Program-made: the position numbers and the translations under genes
The notes under the pieces: model-generated
The model's input: only the letters and a program-made list of their open reading frames with translations
What the model was told of the DNA's origin: nothing
The model's database searches: none
NCBI GenBank assembly: GCA_032209605.1
Contig: JASFXZ010000004.1
Span: 34,568,401 to 34,632,400, forward strand
Length of the DNA: 64,000 bases
Source: Mactromeris polynyma
Lineage: Eukaryota > Mollusca > Bivalvia > Venerida > Mactridae
Direction of reading: 5' to 3'
Part shown: piece after piece, positions 46,928 to 58,430 of the stretch
Position numbering within the stretch: the first letter of the stretch is position 1
How the letters are laid out: each line of letters starts with the position of its first letter

Positions 46928-48120
46928 ACTTCGTCGGACTTGGAGGTGTATTGTTAAGCCCATTATCTGGTGGTTTATCACTTGTAGCGACTGCAGCGTC
47001 TTCAGGAATCACAATTGGTTCTTTTGTGTCAGGTTTAAAATCTGATGGACAGCTGTCGGCAGTGACTAAAGAAGCCTTTAGGTGTGCCGAAAGTGCCATG
47101 AGAGAATACGATTCGATAACAAAACAACTTTTTGAAATAAGTAACAATATTCTACATTTCGAAACAATGACAGTTTATGCAGAAGCTTGCGACATTATAA
47201 TCAAGTTGTCTGTCTTCAAATGTGAATCATTAACAATAAACCGAAAAAACAGTGAATCATGTGAGGCAAGGTTAGCAACCGCCAACTTGTCACATAACAA
47301 TATACCTGCTGATTTTGTCAGAGCTCTAGGTAATGCCATTAACTCAACAAAAGCTTGTACAACAGAAGTCATTCAATTTACGCAAATGACTCAGAGGGTT
47401 GTGAAACAAACCAGCAAATGCGTTGAAGTCTTAAATGCAGCGAAATCGGTAAATGAAGTGTCGGCTTCCTTAAAGTCAGCGCACTCGCTTACTTATGGGC
47501 TAAGTCTGGCTGCAACATCACCCAATCAGGCTCACAAGTTAACATATGCCTTACACAAATCATATATGGCCAGCTTGGAAAACACAGCATCAGCTTCTAG
47601 CCTATTGCTTCGTTCAATGGAGCGTTCCTCTCTCAATGCAGTATCTACAGTTCAGACTGGAAAAGAGACATTAAATGCTGTAACGAATGTTCAGAAGACA
47701 TCTAGAGCGACCAAAAGTGTTCGTGATGTTGCACTTGGCTCCGACAAAGTTAGACGAACAACACTCGTCTCAAAAACATTTAAACAAACTTCAAAGGTTT
47801 CGGGAACTGTTACCAAAGCAGCTTCTATAAGTAAAGTAGGAGTTGCATTGAGTGCTATAGCCATACCGTTGGATATATACAATATAATGACCATAAACGA
47901 CAGCATGGCGTCAACACCCGAAGACGTCAAGAAGATAAAGGATCTGGCTGACACGCTTGGAGATGATTTAGAACAGTGCAATGCCATCATCGAGGTATTT
48001 GAGCAAATGCACGTGGAAGTATTCAAAGTGTACGAAGACTACCATATAGAAACACTATATAACTTTCTTGTAATGTGTCATCAGATGTTCGAGTTGAACC
48101 GCCCAACTAAATACGCGTAA
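46928..48120 (+). CDS. APOL-like gene, exon 2 (terminal)
   Basis: The exon follows TTTACAG and runs 1,193 nt to TAA; with exon 1 the protein has 448 residues. Segments are a Gly/Leu-rich hydrophobic stretch at residues 54-85 (GLGGVLLSPLSGGLSLVATA), a helical Ser/Ala/Thr-rich middle (about 90-340), and a second hydrophobic stretch at 354-374 (KVGVALSAIAIPLDIYNIM). Then comes DSMASTPEDVKKIKDLADTL, the counterpart of the APOL H-x-G-(A/S)-x-(S/T)-x-x-A-E-x-(L/I) helix. The order matches apolipoprotein L, a family of intracellular or secreted membrane-active proteins linked in vertebrates to lipid binding and innate defence. Here the function is unproven. No upstream in-frame ATG exists in this exon, which supports splicing from exon 1. 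Confidence 0.65.
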
Positions 48121-48415
48121 ACCAACCAGACACGACCAAACGCATTGTCCAATATGTCACAACTCTTTTAAACATCAAGATTTAATCCTGTATAGTTCGT
48201 TATAAAAATATACCCTTTTGATTAATGGTGTGCGTGCTAAAAATGTGGTGATGTTTGTTTTTTTTCTTAAAATGGGTCATACTTTTTTTCCATTCCTTTT
48301 AAAATTGTCTGAATTAATGTGTACTGTCAAGCATTTTACTGAGATGCTTAATTATAAAATTCACTAGCGTTTGAAAGTATTTTGAACGACATGTATCTTA
48401 TGTTTGATTATTTAT

Positions 48416-48530
48416 GTTATAATATGTTGAATGGTATCATGTTCTGTATATACAGACTGTGATGTTATCATATGTTGAATGGTATCATATTCTGTATATA
48501 CAGACTGTGATGTTAAAATATGCTGAATAT
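48416..48530 (+). repeat. Two diverged units related to the 45-bp satellite
   Basis: ATATGTTGAATGGTATCATG and TTCTGTATATACAGACTGTG occur twice, about 59 bp apart. They share TTGAATGGTATCAT...CTGTATATACAGA with the array at 50286, so these are early or decayed units 1.8 kb away. Confidence 0.75.
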
Positions 48531-49784
48531 TCATTGGGTACACGCGAGCGAAATGTATGTTGTTGTTTTTTTACTTCTCAAAATTTCACAGGTGGCGGGT
48601 TGTTTTTATAATATTTTTCTTATATTTCTCAAAATTTCTTCTCCAGTTCATCCTTTGTTTATGAGTAGCAAGTACAAAGCATTGAGCAATGCTGGTTGCA
48701 AATTTAAAACTAAACATCAGGCAATCACATACACTCACATTAAGCACATTGTGCATAGGTGAGTTAACCACTTAGACTTGAATGTTACCATGAGATGCAC
48801 AACCAGTTTCTGTTACTGGGTCATAACTCCATAATGCCTTGGTGGATATACTTCAAAGATGTCTTACACATCTATACTCCTGATTGCTACGTTTGCCAAG
48901 TTACATTTCCTTGAAACTGATTATTTCTTGCCTTAAACTAATTTTGTTATACCTGGACACACCGATTGACAGACAGTGTGATTCTGAACAAGGTGAAAAC
49001 CGTATATAACAAGTCTTCTTATTACATTTCAAGCTTAAAATTATAATGTTCACTAGCATCATGTTAGTCTTAAAGACGGCTGAATTTCAACAGTTTTTTC
49101 AAACTTCAAAATTTCAGAAATATCCAAACAGTGCCATGGCAGTGTAAATTTTCTGCGCATAGTCTGTGATCCTTGCAGGTACTCCCATGTTTATAATGCA
49201 ATGTGGGAGTGTTAATTGCGGTTGCTAGGCATATATTTAATATTGTTGTCGTCTTTAATGATGACAAAATGTGATTTTGATGTCAGACGTTGTTAATTGT
49301 ATGTCAGTTTAGAGGCACTAACTATCCGTAATATTTTTCACGACACCATAATAAACAGGTCGTGTGTAAAATGCATAGCGATTGGTTTATTGTAGGTTTA
49401 AGCCAATGAAAAGATATGTTACGAATGACTTTCAAGAACGACTACTCTTGATAGCTTAAGATATGTACAGACAGTTTTCGGAAATCGCTCGAGCTTGTAA
49501 CGGTAGCGATTGTACCGAAAGGTAATTAAATGAACGAGAGTACCATTTTAAATACGAAAAATACCGTTTATTAGCGCTGAATTTCGCGCACAGCCAATAA
49601 TAAAATATGATTTTTGATGGACGTGCCAGCGGGTAAATTTTTATTTTATTTTCTAAAGTTGCATTTTAAAGGAGCGGTAAATCCGACGAACTACCAATCA
49701 ATTTGGTGTGGCCTTACTTTAAACTAAATTATCAATTGATATTTTAAGGTATTTTCACATTCTGATATTAATAATTCAGTTACT
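48531..49784. other. No gene recognised
   Basis: Short frames only. This part may hold the 3' UTR of the APOL-like gene, but no clear polyadenylation signal lies close to its stop. Confidence 0.4.
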
Positions 49785-50283
49785 GGGAGCGAAGTCATTG
49801 TAAGGCTGTTTGTTCCTTCGTGCTGGATTAATTACAGTGTGTCTGTTCTGTAAGTAATGGTTAATTGCTTTTAATGATTAGTTACTGCCTACTTAGTCAA
49901 CTTATGTATCCATGTTGGAAATCAATCACAACATAGCGATTAGATGTGAGGTTAGCTAGCTGTCTAATCCATTTAACCCCTAGTATTTTTTACTGACAGT
50001 TCCAAGGCTGTCATTCACGGTATGGTTATTATTTCTTTTTGTGTTTTGAATGTATATTATATTTCCGTTTCTCCTGTGCATTTCTTTCACTGTTTATAGT
50101 GTTCAGGTTATTTCCTGCCCAGTTTGGGCCTATTGTTGCCATTCCTTGCGCCTCTGTTCCTTAACGTTTGTACACTTTGACCTCCTCAAGTGCCTTATGT
50201 TTAATGGATTCCCAGAGGTCTGTGTGGGGGTTACTGTCTTATGTATGTGGCGTTTCCTGTAGCAACTTATTCTCCCTCTTTTA
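49785..50283 (+). repeat. Family A copy
   Basis: It runs from GTTACTGGGAGCGAAGTCAT through GTTACTGCCTACTTAGTCAA and CCAGAGGTCTGTGTGGGGG to TAGCAACTTATTCTCCCTCT. Its 3' end abuts the 45-bp satellite directly. The plus-strand frame that continues into the satellite is an artefact. Confidence 0.8.
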
Positions 50284-50285
50284 TA

Positions 50286-50965
50286 ATATGTTGAATGGTA
50301 TCAAATATTATACAGATTTTTATACGTTTTTTAAAATGTTGATTGGTATCATATGCTGTATATACAGATTTTGTTTTAATATGTTAATTGGTATCATATG
50401 CTGTATATACAGATTTTGTTTTAATATGTTAATTGGTATCATATGCTGTATATACAGATTTTGTTTTAATATGTTAATTGGTATCATATGCTGTATATAC
50501 AGATTTTGTTTTAATATGTTGATTGGTATCATATGCTGTATATACAGATTTTGTTTTAATATGTTAATTGGTATCATATGCTGTATATACAGATTTTGTT
50601 TTAATATGTTAATTGGTATCATATGCTGTATATACAGATTTTGTTTTAATATGTTAATTGGTATCATATGCTGTATATACAGATTTTGTTTTAATATGTT
50701 GATTGGTATCATATGCTGTATATACAGATTTTGTTTTAATATGTTGATTGGTATCATATGCTGTATATACAGATTTTGTTTTAATATGTTGATTGGTATC
50801 ATATGCTGTATATACAGATTTTGTTTTAATATGTTAATTGGTATCATATGCTGTATATACAGATTTTGTTTTAATATGTTAATTGGTATCATATGCTGTA
50901 TATACAGATTTTGTTTTAATATGTTGATTGGTATCATATCATGTATTTACATATTGTAATGTAAT
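50286..50965 (+). repeat. 45-bp satellite array, about 14-15 units
   Basis: The unit is TTAATTGGTATCATATGCTG + TATATACAGATTTTGTTTTAATATG, with A/G variation at the third base. Thirteen central units are nearly identical, which implies recent homogenisation; edge units are diverged. As 45 is a multiple of 3, both strands show long periodic frames (15-residue period, MLIGIICCIYRFCFN), not genes. CTGTATATACAG is a 12-bp palindrome in every unit. Confidence 0.95.
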
Positions 50966-52371
50966 ATGTTTACGGATATCACAAATATATATACATATAT
51001 ATATATATAAATAACTTCCAATCAACATGTTAGTACATAACAACATGTATATACCGCATATGATATATGTTTTTTTTCTTTATCACATGATGATGTATTT
51101 ATGTATCTGTGTACCAACGTGTAAATGGCGATAAGCTGTAATTGCTTAAGTCAATTATAATATTTATCTTATGTTCTGTTGATGTGTTTTTAAAGCAAAT
51201 CCATGTAATGTCATGTAATTACATGTTGAACATATCTTATATTGTTTTTACAGACTGTTATATAATTATTAGATGGTATTGTTATGTAAACAGCTTATTT
51301 GTGAATTATAAACTTGTTTTAATGTTTAAAATGATGTTTAATGTTAATGGAACTTATTTACCAATAATATTTACCTTTAGAACATTTGGAACCTTCTAGA
51401 ATATTAAGAATGTTAGAGATTATTCAAGAGGTCTATTTTTGGGCATCTGGTCACATGATTGTTTTGATTGGGTAAATACGGGATTGTTCCATGTCATTCT
51501 TGATAGAGGATATATAAGGGACTGGAGTTTGCGCGGGTCTTTTTGGTTTTGTCTGCATTCATTGAAACAAGTTGCTTTGTGAAGGATTCTGGGGTGTTCT
51601 TTTGATGTTGTTTGTGGTGATGGGGGCTTTGTGAATTGCTGAAAATATGAGTGTGGAGATTTAATTTAAAAAGTGCTCAGGAACATTCATCAATTGGATT
51701 TAGGATTTTAAAAGGATATAAAACAGGATCAGAATATTTTTGGATATTTGGAACTGTGAAACAGGTCTTTAGATTTTATCTCAACCTTGTAATTTTGATT
51801 ATTAAACCTTGTAAAGTTTGCAGCTGGCTTTGTCTTTCTCGTTACGCCTGGCTCGGTATATATATTCAAAGAGTGTCATGTAATGATTAGTGAACAGTTA
51901 TCGTATGTTGTATTTACAGCTTGTTATGCAATATGATGACATGCATTTTATATCATATTCAACGATTGCCATGTGATGTTAAGTGAACAGTTATCGTATT
52001 AAGTATTGACAGATTACCGTATAACATGCTGATAGTGATCATAATAAATCCAACTTCTTCAACTCCATTCGTTCTAATTGTCTGAGCTGAGGCCTTCACC
52101 TGCATGAACACTAAAATTCCATTGATCACGGATTTTAGACCTAAATCTTAGGTAAACAATATGCCGAATTAGTTGGGTAAATATATTTTCTCTGGCAACA
52201 AACATAGTTGGTATATAGTCACCACATGGTTGAGCAACATGACATATCTAGGTTTCATAAGTGACATATTCATGTATGGGTAAAACGATTCACATGACAG
52301 AAAATGGTTTTAAGAGTGGTCAACGGAAATATAATAATTGGTTCTAGAATTCCATGTTATTGATCCTTGTC
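50966..52371. other. Decayed satellite-like DNA, no gene
   Basis: Loose matches to the 45-bp unit continue (ATATTGTTTTTACAGACTGT near 51238; TATCGTATGTTGTATTTACA near 51900). No gene is seen. TATATAAGG with GGGACTGGAG near 51511 is TATA-box-like but has no gene attached. Confidence 0.4.
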
Positions 52372-52511
52372 CTAGTCTGATTCCGAAATACTCAGTTCAA
52401 TATCGAAGCTATTGCTGGCGAAAGTACACGACGTTTGTTGTTGGCCTGATTTATTTCCTACACTGTTTGACATAGTTTTCATTAGTGCAGCATTTAAGAA
52501 AACTTTTGAAA
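52372..52511 (-). CDS. Candidate last exon, acidic tail
   Basis: On the minus strand AAAAAAGTTGTACAG precedes 45 open codons: SKVFLNAALMKTMSNSVGNK, SGQQQTSCTFASNSFDIELS, then ISESD and TAG. A polar, Ser/Asn/Gln-rich end with an acidic terminus fits a regulatory or cytoplasmic tail. The polypyrimidine tract is weak. No family is recognised, and the preceding exon would have to supply the first base of a codon. Confidence 0.35.
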
Positions 52512-52740
52512 CTGTACAACTTTTTTGAAAGGTATGAACGCTACATTTGTTTATAAGCTTCAATCGTACATACTCCAAATCATGAACTTCTTACTTGAAT
52601 AGGTTTTTGCTGTGTTTGCTGGTTAAATGTATTTTGAGGTTGTTTTATAGAGATTGTGGATAAGAACAAAAATAATGTGCATTAAAATTACTTCTAATCT
52701 GCCTAAAATATTCATAACACATTATTATCATTTTATCTTA

Positions 52741-53019
52741 TTATGCACCCATCTGCAGAAGTGCGTTGATTTTGTATCGGAAGGTAGTTAGGTAGGTCGG
52801 TCGGTAGTTCATCCGTTTCCTAATGTTTGGATGATGGCCTGCTAGTTTTAGATTAGCCCTATCGATTGTTACTGGATCACGGGTAACAGTCAAACAGACC
52901 GTACGGTGGAAATTCTTTTCCTTGCGATGAATCAAGTAATAATTTATTTGTCTCCTGGGTAGAGTGACTGTCTGCAGGATGTAGATTAATAGGGCAAATA
53001 TCAAGGTCACATGGACCAT
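52741..53019 (-). CDS. Hypothetical 92-residue protein with hydrophobic N-terminus
   Basis: The ATG frame begins MVHVTLIFALLIYILQTVTL, a plausible signal peptide or anchor, followed by a basic polar region (RRQINYYLIHRKEKNFHRTV). There is no homologue in memory, no paired cysteines and no clear promoter. It could be chance in AT-rich DNA. Confidence 0.2.
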   Translation of the reverse strand: MVHVTLIFALLIYILQTVTLPRRQINYYLIHRKEKNFHRTVCLTVTRDPVTIDRANLKLAGHHPNIRKRMNYRPTYLTTFRYKINALLQMGA

Positions 53020-53409
53020 TAGTCAGAAACCAGTCAACCTAATAGCTTAAGAAGTGTTAAACGTTTGATCTGAATTAGGCCATTTATTTTTTAAACTAAT
53101 AATATAGTGAACCAATAGTCAAATTGCAAACTGTATACTATTTTCATTATCTTGACATTGTATTTTTGTTGCGTCAATGTGAACAACTAGATGGAGGGAG
53201 GTTCAAATGGTTTTAGCGAAAATGTATTGAGATACGCTGATCAGTTACCAATGTTATTACTTCGTAAGATTCACTTAATACTCTGCTTCACGTGCCCTGT
53301 CACTTTGTATTTTCTAGCTGAAGCCTTTTTGTATGCATTTATTTCATTGATCCGAGGCAGCCTAATCGCTCATGCATTTCAAGTCCAACTACAAATAATT
53401 TGATTAGTG

Positions 53410-55230
53410 AGCGTTTATTTGACATTTTGCCTTTTGCATTTAACCTTTACTCACTGACTGGTGTTTATAAAGCTGTGTTTTAGGTTTTTGTGGGTTTAAT
53501 GCCAAATTCTATAGATCTTAGTATCTGCTATGGTGAATTATTTTGCCGCACATTTCAGTCTCTTTGACGATAAAAGCTCAGGCTTTTGATCAAATTTGAA
53601 TCTTTGAGATATACATTTTGTGAATTGTTCCACAGCAATTATTTTGTGGATATTCATGTTACGTCTATCTCTTTTTTAAATATAATTAATACACGCTTGC
53701 TCGTTTCAATGATATCCATATTGTGTCTTTCCTTGTAGTTAGGTTTGTTATAACAGAGTATATTAAATATGTGATTTGTAAAACCACTGTACCATTCACA
53801 CTACTAGTGTGACATACGGCGGCTAAGTGTAAATTATTACAGCAATATATTACACACATCGAGTTGTTCACACTCAAACAAAACAACTCCAACCAGATGT
53901 CGAACCTGACAGTACACTAAATATTTTAATACAGAATACATTCGAAATTACTGTAACATGGATGAATAATGTTTGTGATATGACTTTATTTATTGTAAAC
54001 ATTGTTCTTGTGTAGATAACAATATAATTATACACATAAATTGACTTGCTCCATCACAAACTTTGCTGCTGAACTGGTTCTCTTTGCCGAGTAAAGTACA
54101 GCAGCACTAAGGTTATGTACGTGTAATTTATTCAGATAAATGACGTATCAAATTTCAATTTGACAATAAAACAAAACAGAAATAAGATAGTCTCAAATAC
54201 GAGAGCAACTGGTGGGTAATAAACCGCCTGCTTAAACTGGTTTCTCGAATTTCAATTTCACAATAAATATCAAAAACATATACAGTTAATCTAAAATACG
54301 AAATAAACCAACATATCTAATTTTACTTTACCATTATACTAAAATGCAAACGCTTCTCGCAATGATATTCCAAAAGGGCGGTGCATGGGTGGAGGTGGGC
54401 AATTTAAGTTTCACATTTGGCGATCTTGAGTTTAAGTCACTTTCTCTCAAAATTCTCCTTACATGAACTGTTCTGGTTTTTTTGTTCCTGCATGCATCTA
54501 ATTGCAAACGAGACTGAGTCAAATCCTCTGACTGCAAGATAGCGTCTGTTTCAAAACGATACTCTGGGCACGAGTGACGCACGTGTTATTTATGCTATGC
54601 GAATGCACATTACATTATTTACAAATGCTCAAGTGGAGTACCTAACAGATTTATCTACGCTAAATTAACATATTGCCAAGGCAATTAATTAAAAAGCCTA
54701 AGTATGGGCATAGTGGTTTTGTGTCAACGTAGGAATTACGCTCAATATGTCCCGTGTTCTGTCCCGGAGTTTACAGACGTATGTTGTTTTTCTTGAAAAT
54801 AATCAGCGCGAGTCAGATTACAAAAGTAACTAGTTGTAATGATTTAATTTGAGTCGGTACACGCTTTCAAAACGAACACAACCTCGTTTTACAACACATA
54901 ACGATTGCTACGAGTACTAAACACGTCTTTGGTGAGTGTTGTTGACTATCTTATTAACATTTTAGGACGTTATTTTGGTAATTTTGAACTGTCGAGCTTT
55001 ATAAGGTTGATATGTAAGTCAAATAAAATGTAGGTCAACCACATTATGGGTCAACCAAAATGTTGAAACGATAACATTCATTTATTATACAGTTGAAAGG
55101 AATAGTTAATGACATAAAACATAATATACAACAAAATCACATACCTTAATTTAGCTTTTGTAGCCTACAACAGCAATAATGACGTTATAACGCACAATCG
55201 TTCGTTTCTCGACACGGATTCCCGCCGGTC
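53410..55230. other. No gene recognised
   Basis: AT-rich. The minus-strand frame at 54334-54582 is basic but has no supporting context. Confidence 0.4.
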
Positions 55231-55244
55231 TGCGCATGCGCGCA
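55231..55244. promoter_or_regulatory. NRF1-like palindrome, possible promoter
   Basis: TGCGCATGCGCGCA fits the YGCGCATGCGCR consensus of nuclear respiratory factor 1. It lies in an unusually CG-containing stretch (55195-55330, with CGACACGGATTCCCGCCGGT). Such sites often mark housekeeping promoters. No first exon could be assigned on either side. Confidence 0.35.
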
Positions 55245-56941
55245 ATAGGCTCTGTTCGATGTTTTCCCATTTTTTCCAAAACGAGTTCGTTGCATAACGA
55301 GGCTAACATAATTCAATATGCCCGGCGTTGATACGCCGTGCAATAAACAGGATGCGTGATTTAACTAGATTATGCCATCAGATAAATGGAATTTTTGTAG
55401 TGATTCATCAAGGTGCTGAATAACTATCTTTATGTATTTGATACAACACTCTGTAGAGTGCCACGTCTATTAATTCAAGGAGCTTATACTACATGTAGTA
55501 TATAAACTTGCAATCAATTTAAATCATAATCATTCTATAAAGTATTGAAAACTGTGGAACATTTTAAACGATATCACCAAGTGACACACGGAACTACATG
55601 TTATCATTTCAGCGAATAAGTGTCAATATTTATTAGAGGTTTTCTGGATTTATACAAAGTCATAAAATGCTATATGTCTTTTAATTATGGTATTATAATT
55701 GATACTTATTCTACAATATGATCGATTTATTGAAAACATAATAGAAGCTTCTATAGTAAAAGAGGCATTCTGTCGTATTTTCTTATTATACTCACATTAT
55801 AGTAACAGTACACAGTTACACTGCGTTAGATTAATATGAAGGGTTTTATGTGGTAAGAACATTGTATTGTAGTGATACATTGCCATGGACCTTATATAGA
55901 GACCGATCTTACTTGTTTACCTGCATTACCTGTCAACAAGGTAAATACACGAACATATAACAAATTTATTCCATGAGTTTGAGATATCAAAGAAAATTCA
56001 TAAATACTATTAGAAACAGCGCATGCTTATCTTATATCTTGGAAATACGAACTTACTACTACGTCATTTTGACGTTATACGACGTCAACTAAATTTTATG
56101 ACTAACACGCCTATATGGAGTCCATAAATGATGTATATCTTGAAAACTACAAGGTATTTCTCTCTGAATTGTTCACATAATATTTATCAATGAACGTACA
56201 AAAATAAAATTCGATCATTTTGTCATTAAGACCCGTCAGTTTGCCAGAAAACGGCCCATATATTGTTCATAAATGTGCGCTGCTATGCGATTTACAACCT
56301 CTTATGTAAGTGCTGTCATTTCAAGAAACGCAACATATGATGTCTCCATTTGCAGACAGGACACAATATTTACTCCATATGGCCACTTTGTTTTCATATT
56401 GCCATATGTGGCAAATATTGCTTACTGTCAGTACATGGTAACGTCACATGTGACGTTTTCTGGAAATGACGTCACTTAAAGAGCGGTTCGAAATCGTACT
56501 GCGGCGTCAACATGTAAATACTATAAATCGAAATTGGATGATAAGTGAAACAAATTCATATAATAATAAATTTACCACACGCAAACTAGAAACTGTATGT
56601 GACTTTTGCTTATTTCCGGCAGAAATATAATATCGGTTATGAATTCACTTTACTCGTATCTTCGATGAAATGTGTCGCAGCTTGTAGTGTACATTTTTGT
56701 GAACGACTTAGTTATCTGAACATTAATCCGTTTTAAGTTTGCTACCAAGTCTAAGAACAGTACTTCTGTTTTCATTTAACGTTTGTGATTTATACACCCC
56801 ATACGTATAAAAATCAAAATATAGCCCGAGACAATTTTCAAACTACTGTCTAAAACACAGCGATGGGTTTAAGCTAACGATAATGATATCCGATATTGCA
56901 TGAAGCTATTGATTATTGACCATTCGCTTTGAAAGGAATAC
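55245..56941. other. No gene recognised
   Basis: AT-rich DNA with short frames only. It may hold the 3' UTR of the minus-strand gene ending at 56942. Confidence 0.4.
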
Positions 56942-57340
56942 TTAAGTGAAAAGGGTTGTAACCCAGTCCTTAATCCTGTAATACCATTCTTTGCTCTTGT
57001 CCCATATCTCGATAATGATGTCTGAACTTGCAGACAAAGAACGTAAACCATCTACTACAAATCCAACTTGTGTAGGAATTGATTCACATAAATTATAACA
57101 CGGGTCACATATGCGTACCTTCCATGTATCGTCATTTTTTTTCACTGTGTGATCTACAGCACATTCGCAGATCAAGGACAGTATAGGCGCGTCACAAATA
57201 TCGATCACAATTGAAATATTTTCTAGACTTTTGGATTCGGCTGCAGTACGCCTTTTTGCAATTTGTAGCAACTTTTCGTCCCGATCAGTCATGGTTCCAT
57301 TTTGCTTCCTGGCCGCTTCGTGCAGCACAACGACATCAAT
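56942..57340 (-). CDS. Candidate last exon (133 codons), unknown protein
   Basis: On the minus strand TTATTCATCAG (57341) opens 132 residues: IDVVVLHEAARKQNGTMTDR, a basic charged stretch, ISIVIDICDAPILSLICECA, KKNDDTWKVRICDPCYNLCE and WDKSKEWYYRIKDWVTTLFT, then a stop. Cysteines (CD, CEC, CDPC, C) and the fully open frame suggest a real protein end. It is in phase 0 with the candidate exon at 59607, which would join ...LPKIVDE to IDVVVLHE. No family is recognised; LHEAARKQ is only faintly ankyrin-like. Confidence 0.5.
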   Translation of the reverse strand: MDVVVLHEAARKQNGTMTDRDEKLLQIAKRRTAAESKSLENISIVIDICDAPILSLICECAVDHTVKKNDDTWKVRICDPCYNLCESIPTQVGFVVDGLRSLSASSDIIIEIWDKSKEWYYRIKDWVTTLFT

Positions 57341-58289
57341 CTGATGAATAATAAGTATATGTTTTTCTATTTAGATTATACATGTACAATTATTCAAAAG
57401 AATGCTTCCGAACAAGTACCAGTATTGTTGAACGTCAAACATTTAATAGTTATAGTAGATTATTGTTTATAATGATTTATCTTGTTAAATTTTAATTAAC
57501 TAGTGGAGGATCTCGTTGTACCTAAATTATAGCTAAATTCGAAAATCAATTTCTAATTCATTTGTAAAATTTTTAACACGTATATTTGCTGGACCTTATT
57601 CAAGAACTTCTTTTTTGTTATCTATGTGATTTCATTGTGTTTTTTCTACTAAATGACCATACATTTTCAACCCCTCGTTCGTCTTTTCGAAATCAAGTAA
57701 ACCCAAAGTGCTGCGTTAGAACTTTGTGCGAGTGTTGATAATAACAAAATGACAGCTTATCTATTTTTTTACAGAAACATCGACTTCAACAGTATATTGA
57801 AGAAACTGATGAAAGCATATTTCGTTAAGCAGAACAATTATAACCATTTTGCTAAACACAGACATTAACTCGGGACCTTTTCAGTTTATTGTTCCGTGTT
57901 GTAACTAGACCCTTAATCTCTTAGAGTGGTCTTCTCCTGTCCATCCTCTTCATTTGTTGCGTCAGTTCAAGTGGGAACAAATTTTACAGTTTCTTCTTCG
58001 TGGAATGAAGGCAAACGGTATAACCCGGTTTGGAAATGACACAGTTTTAACATGCTTAGTTTTATCTACCGCAGTTGATTTTGCACATGTTAACAACTGA
58101 GAATGTTGTTAGGGCGGCTAACAGTTAGAACAGTCTATTTACATATCTCTGTTCATGTAAAGCATGACATCAGTACATAATATACACAATACTAATACAA
58201 TGGTAAAGAGGCAATTACAATTAGGAAATTAATGCATCATGCACAAGAAATACAATTGAACAATACATGATAAATACGGAGCCCCTAAA
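57341..58289. other. Candidate intron, no repeat recognised
   Basis: AT-rich DNA between the last candidate exon and the transposon relic. No exon was seen. Confidence 0.35.
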
Positions 58290-58430
58290 GTGACATTTCA
58301 TATTAATTTTTTTCGAGTGACACTTTTATTTTTATTGCGTAAAAACGTAACATTATTTCGTTATAACGTAATATAATTATTTATAGTTCGTTTAAATGAA
58401 ATATTATTTCGTAAAACGTAATATTGTTGT
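58290..58430. mobile_element. Small palindromic element that truncates the transposase
   Basis: The stretch holds repeated, mutually inverted motifs: GCGTAAAAACGTAACATTAT, TTTCGTTATAACGTAATATA, ATTATTTCGTAAAACGTAAT. Related motifs (ACGAAATAATAATTCGTTTT, ACGAAATGTATTTCGTTTAA) occur at 60745-60815. The transposase frame loses homology exactly on entering it, so it appears to have inserted there. Confidence 0.5.

Noticed and set aside
46951..46953. Translation start of the APOL-like protein at this codon
   Set aside because: The codon is TTG, not ATG; upstream splice acceptor and exon 1 explain the frame better.
50168..50959. Frames of 263 and 205 residues on opposite strands
   Set aside because: Both are translations of the 45-bp satellite, the first joined to a family A end.
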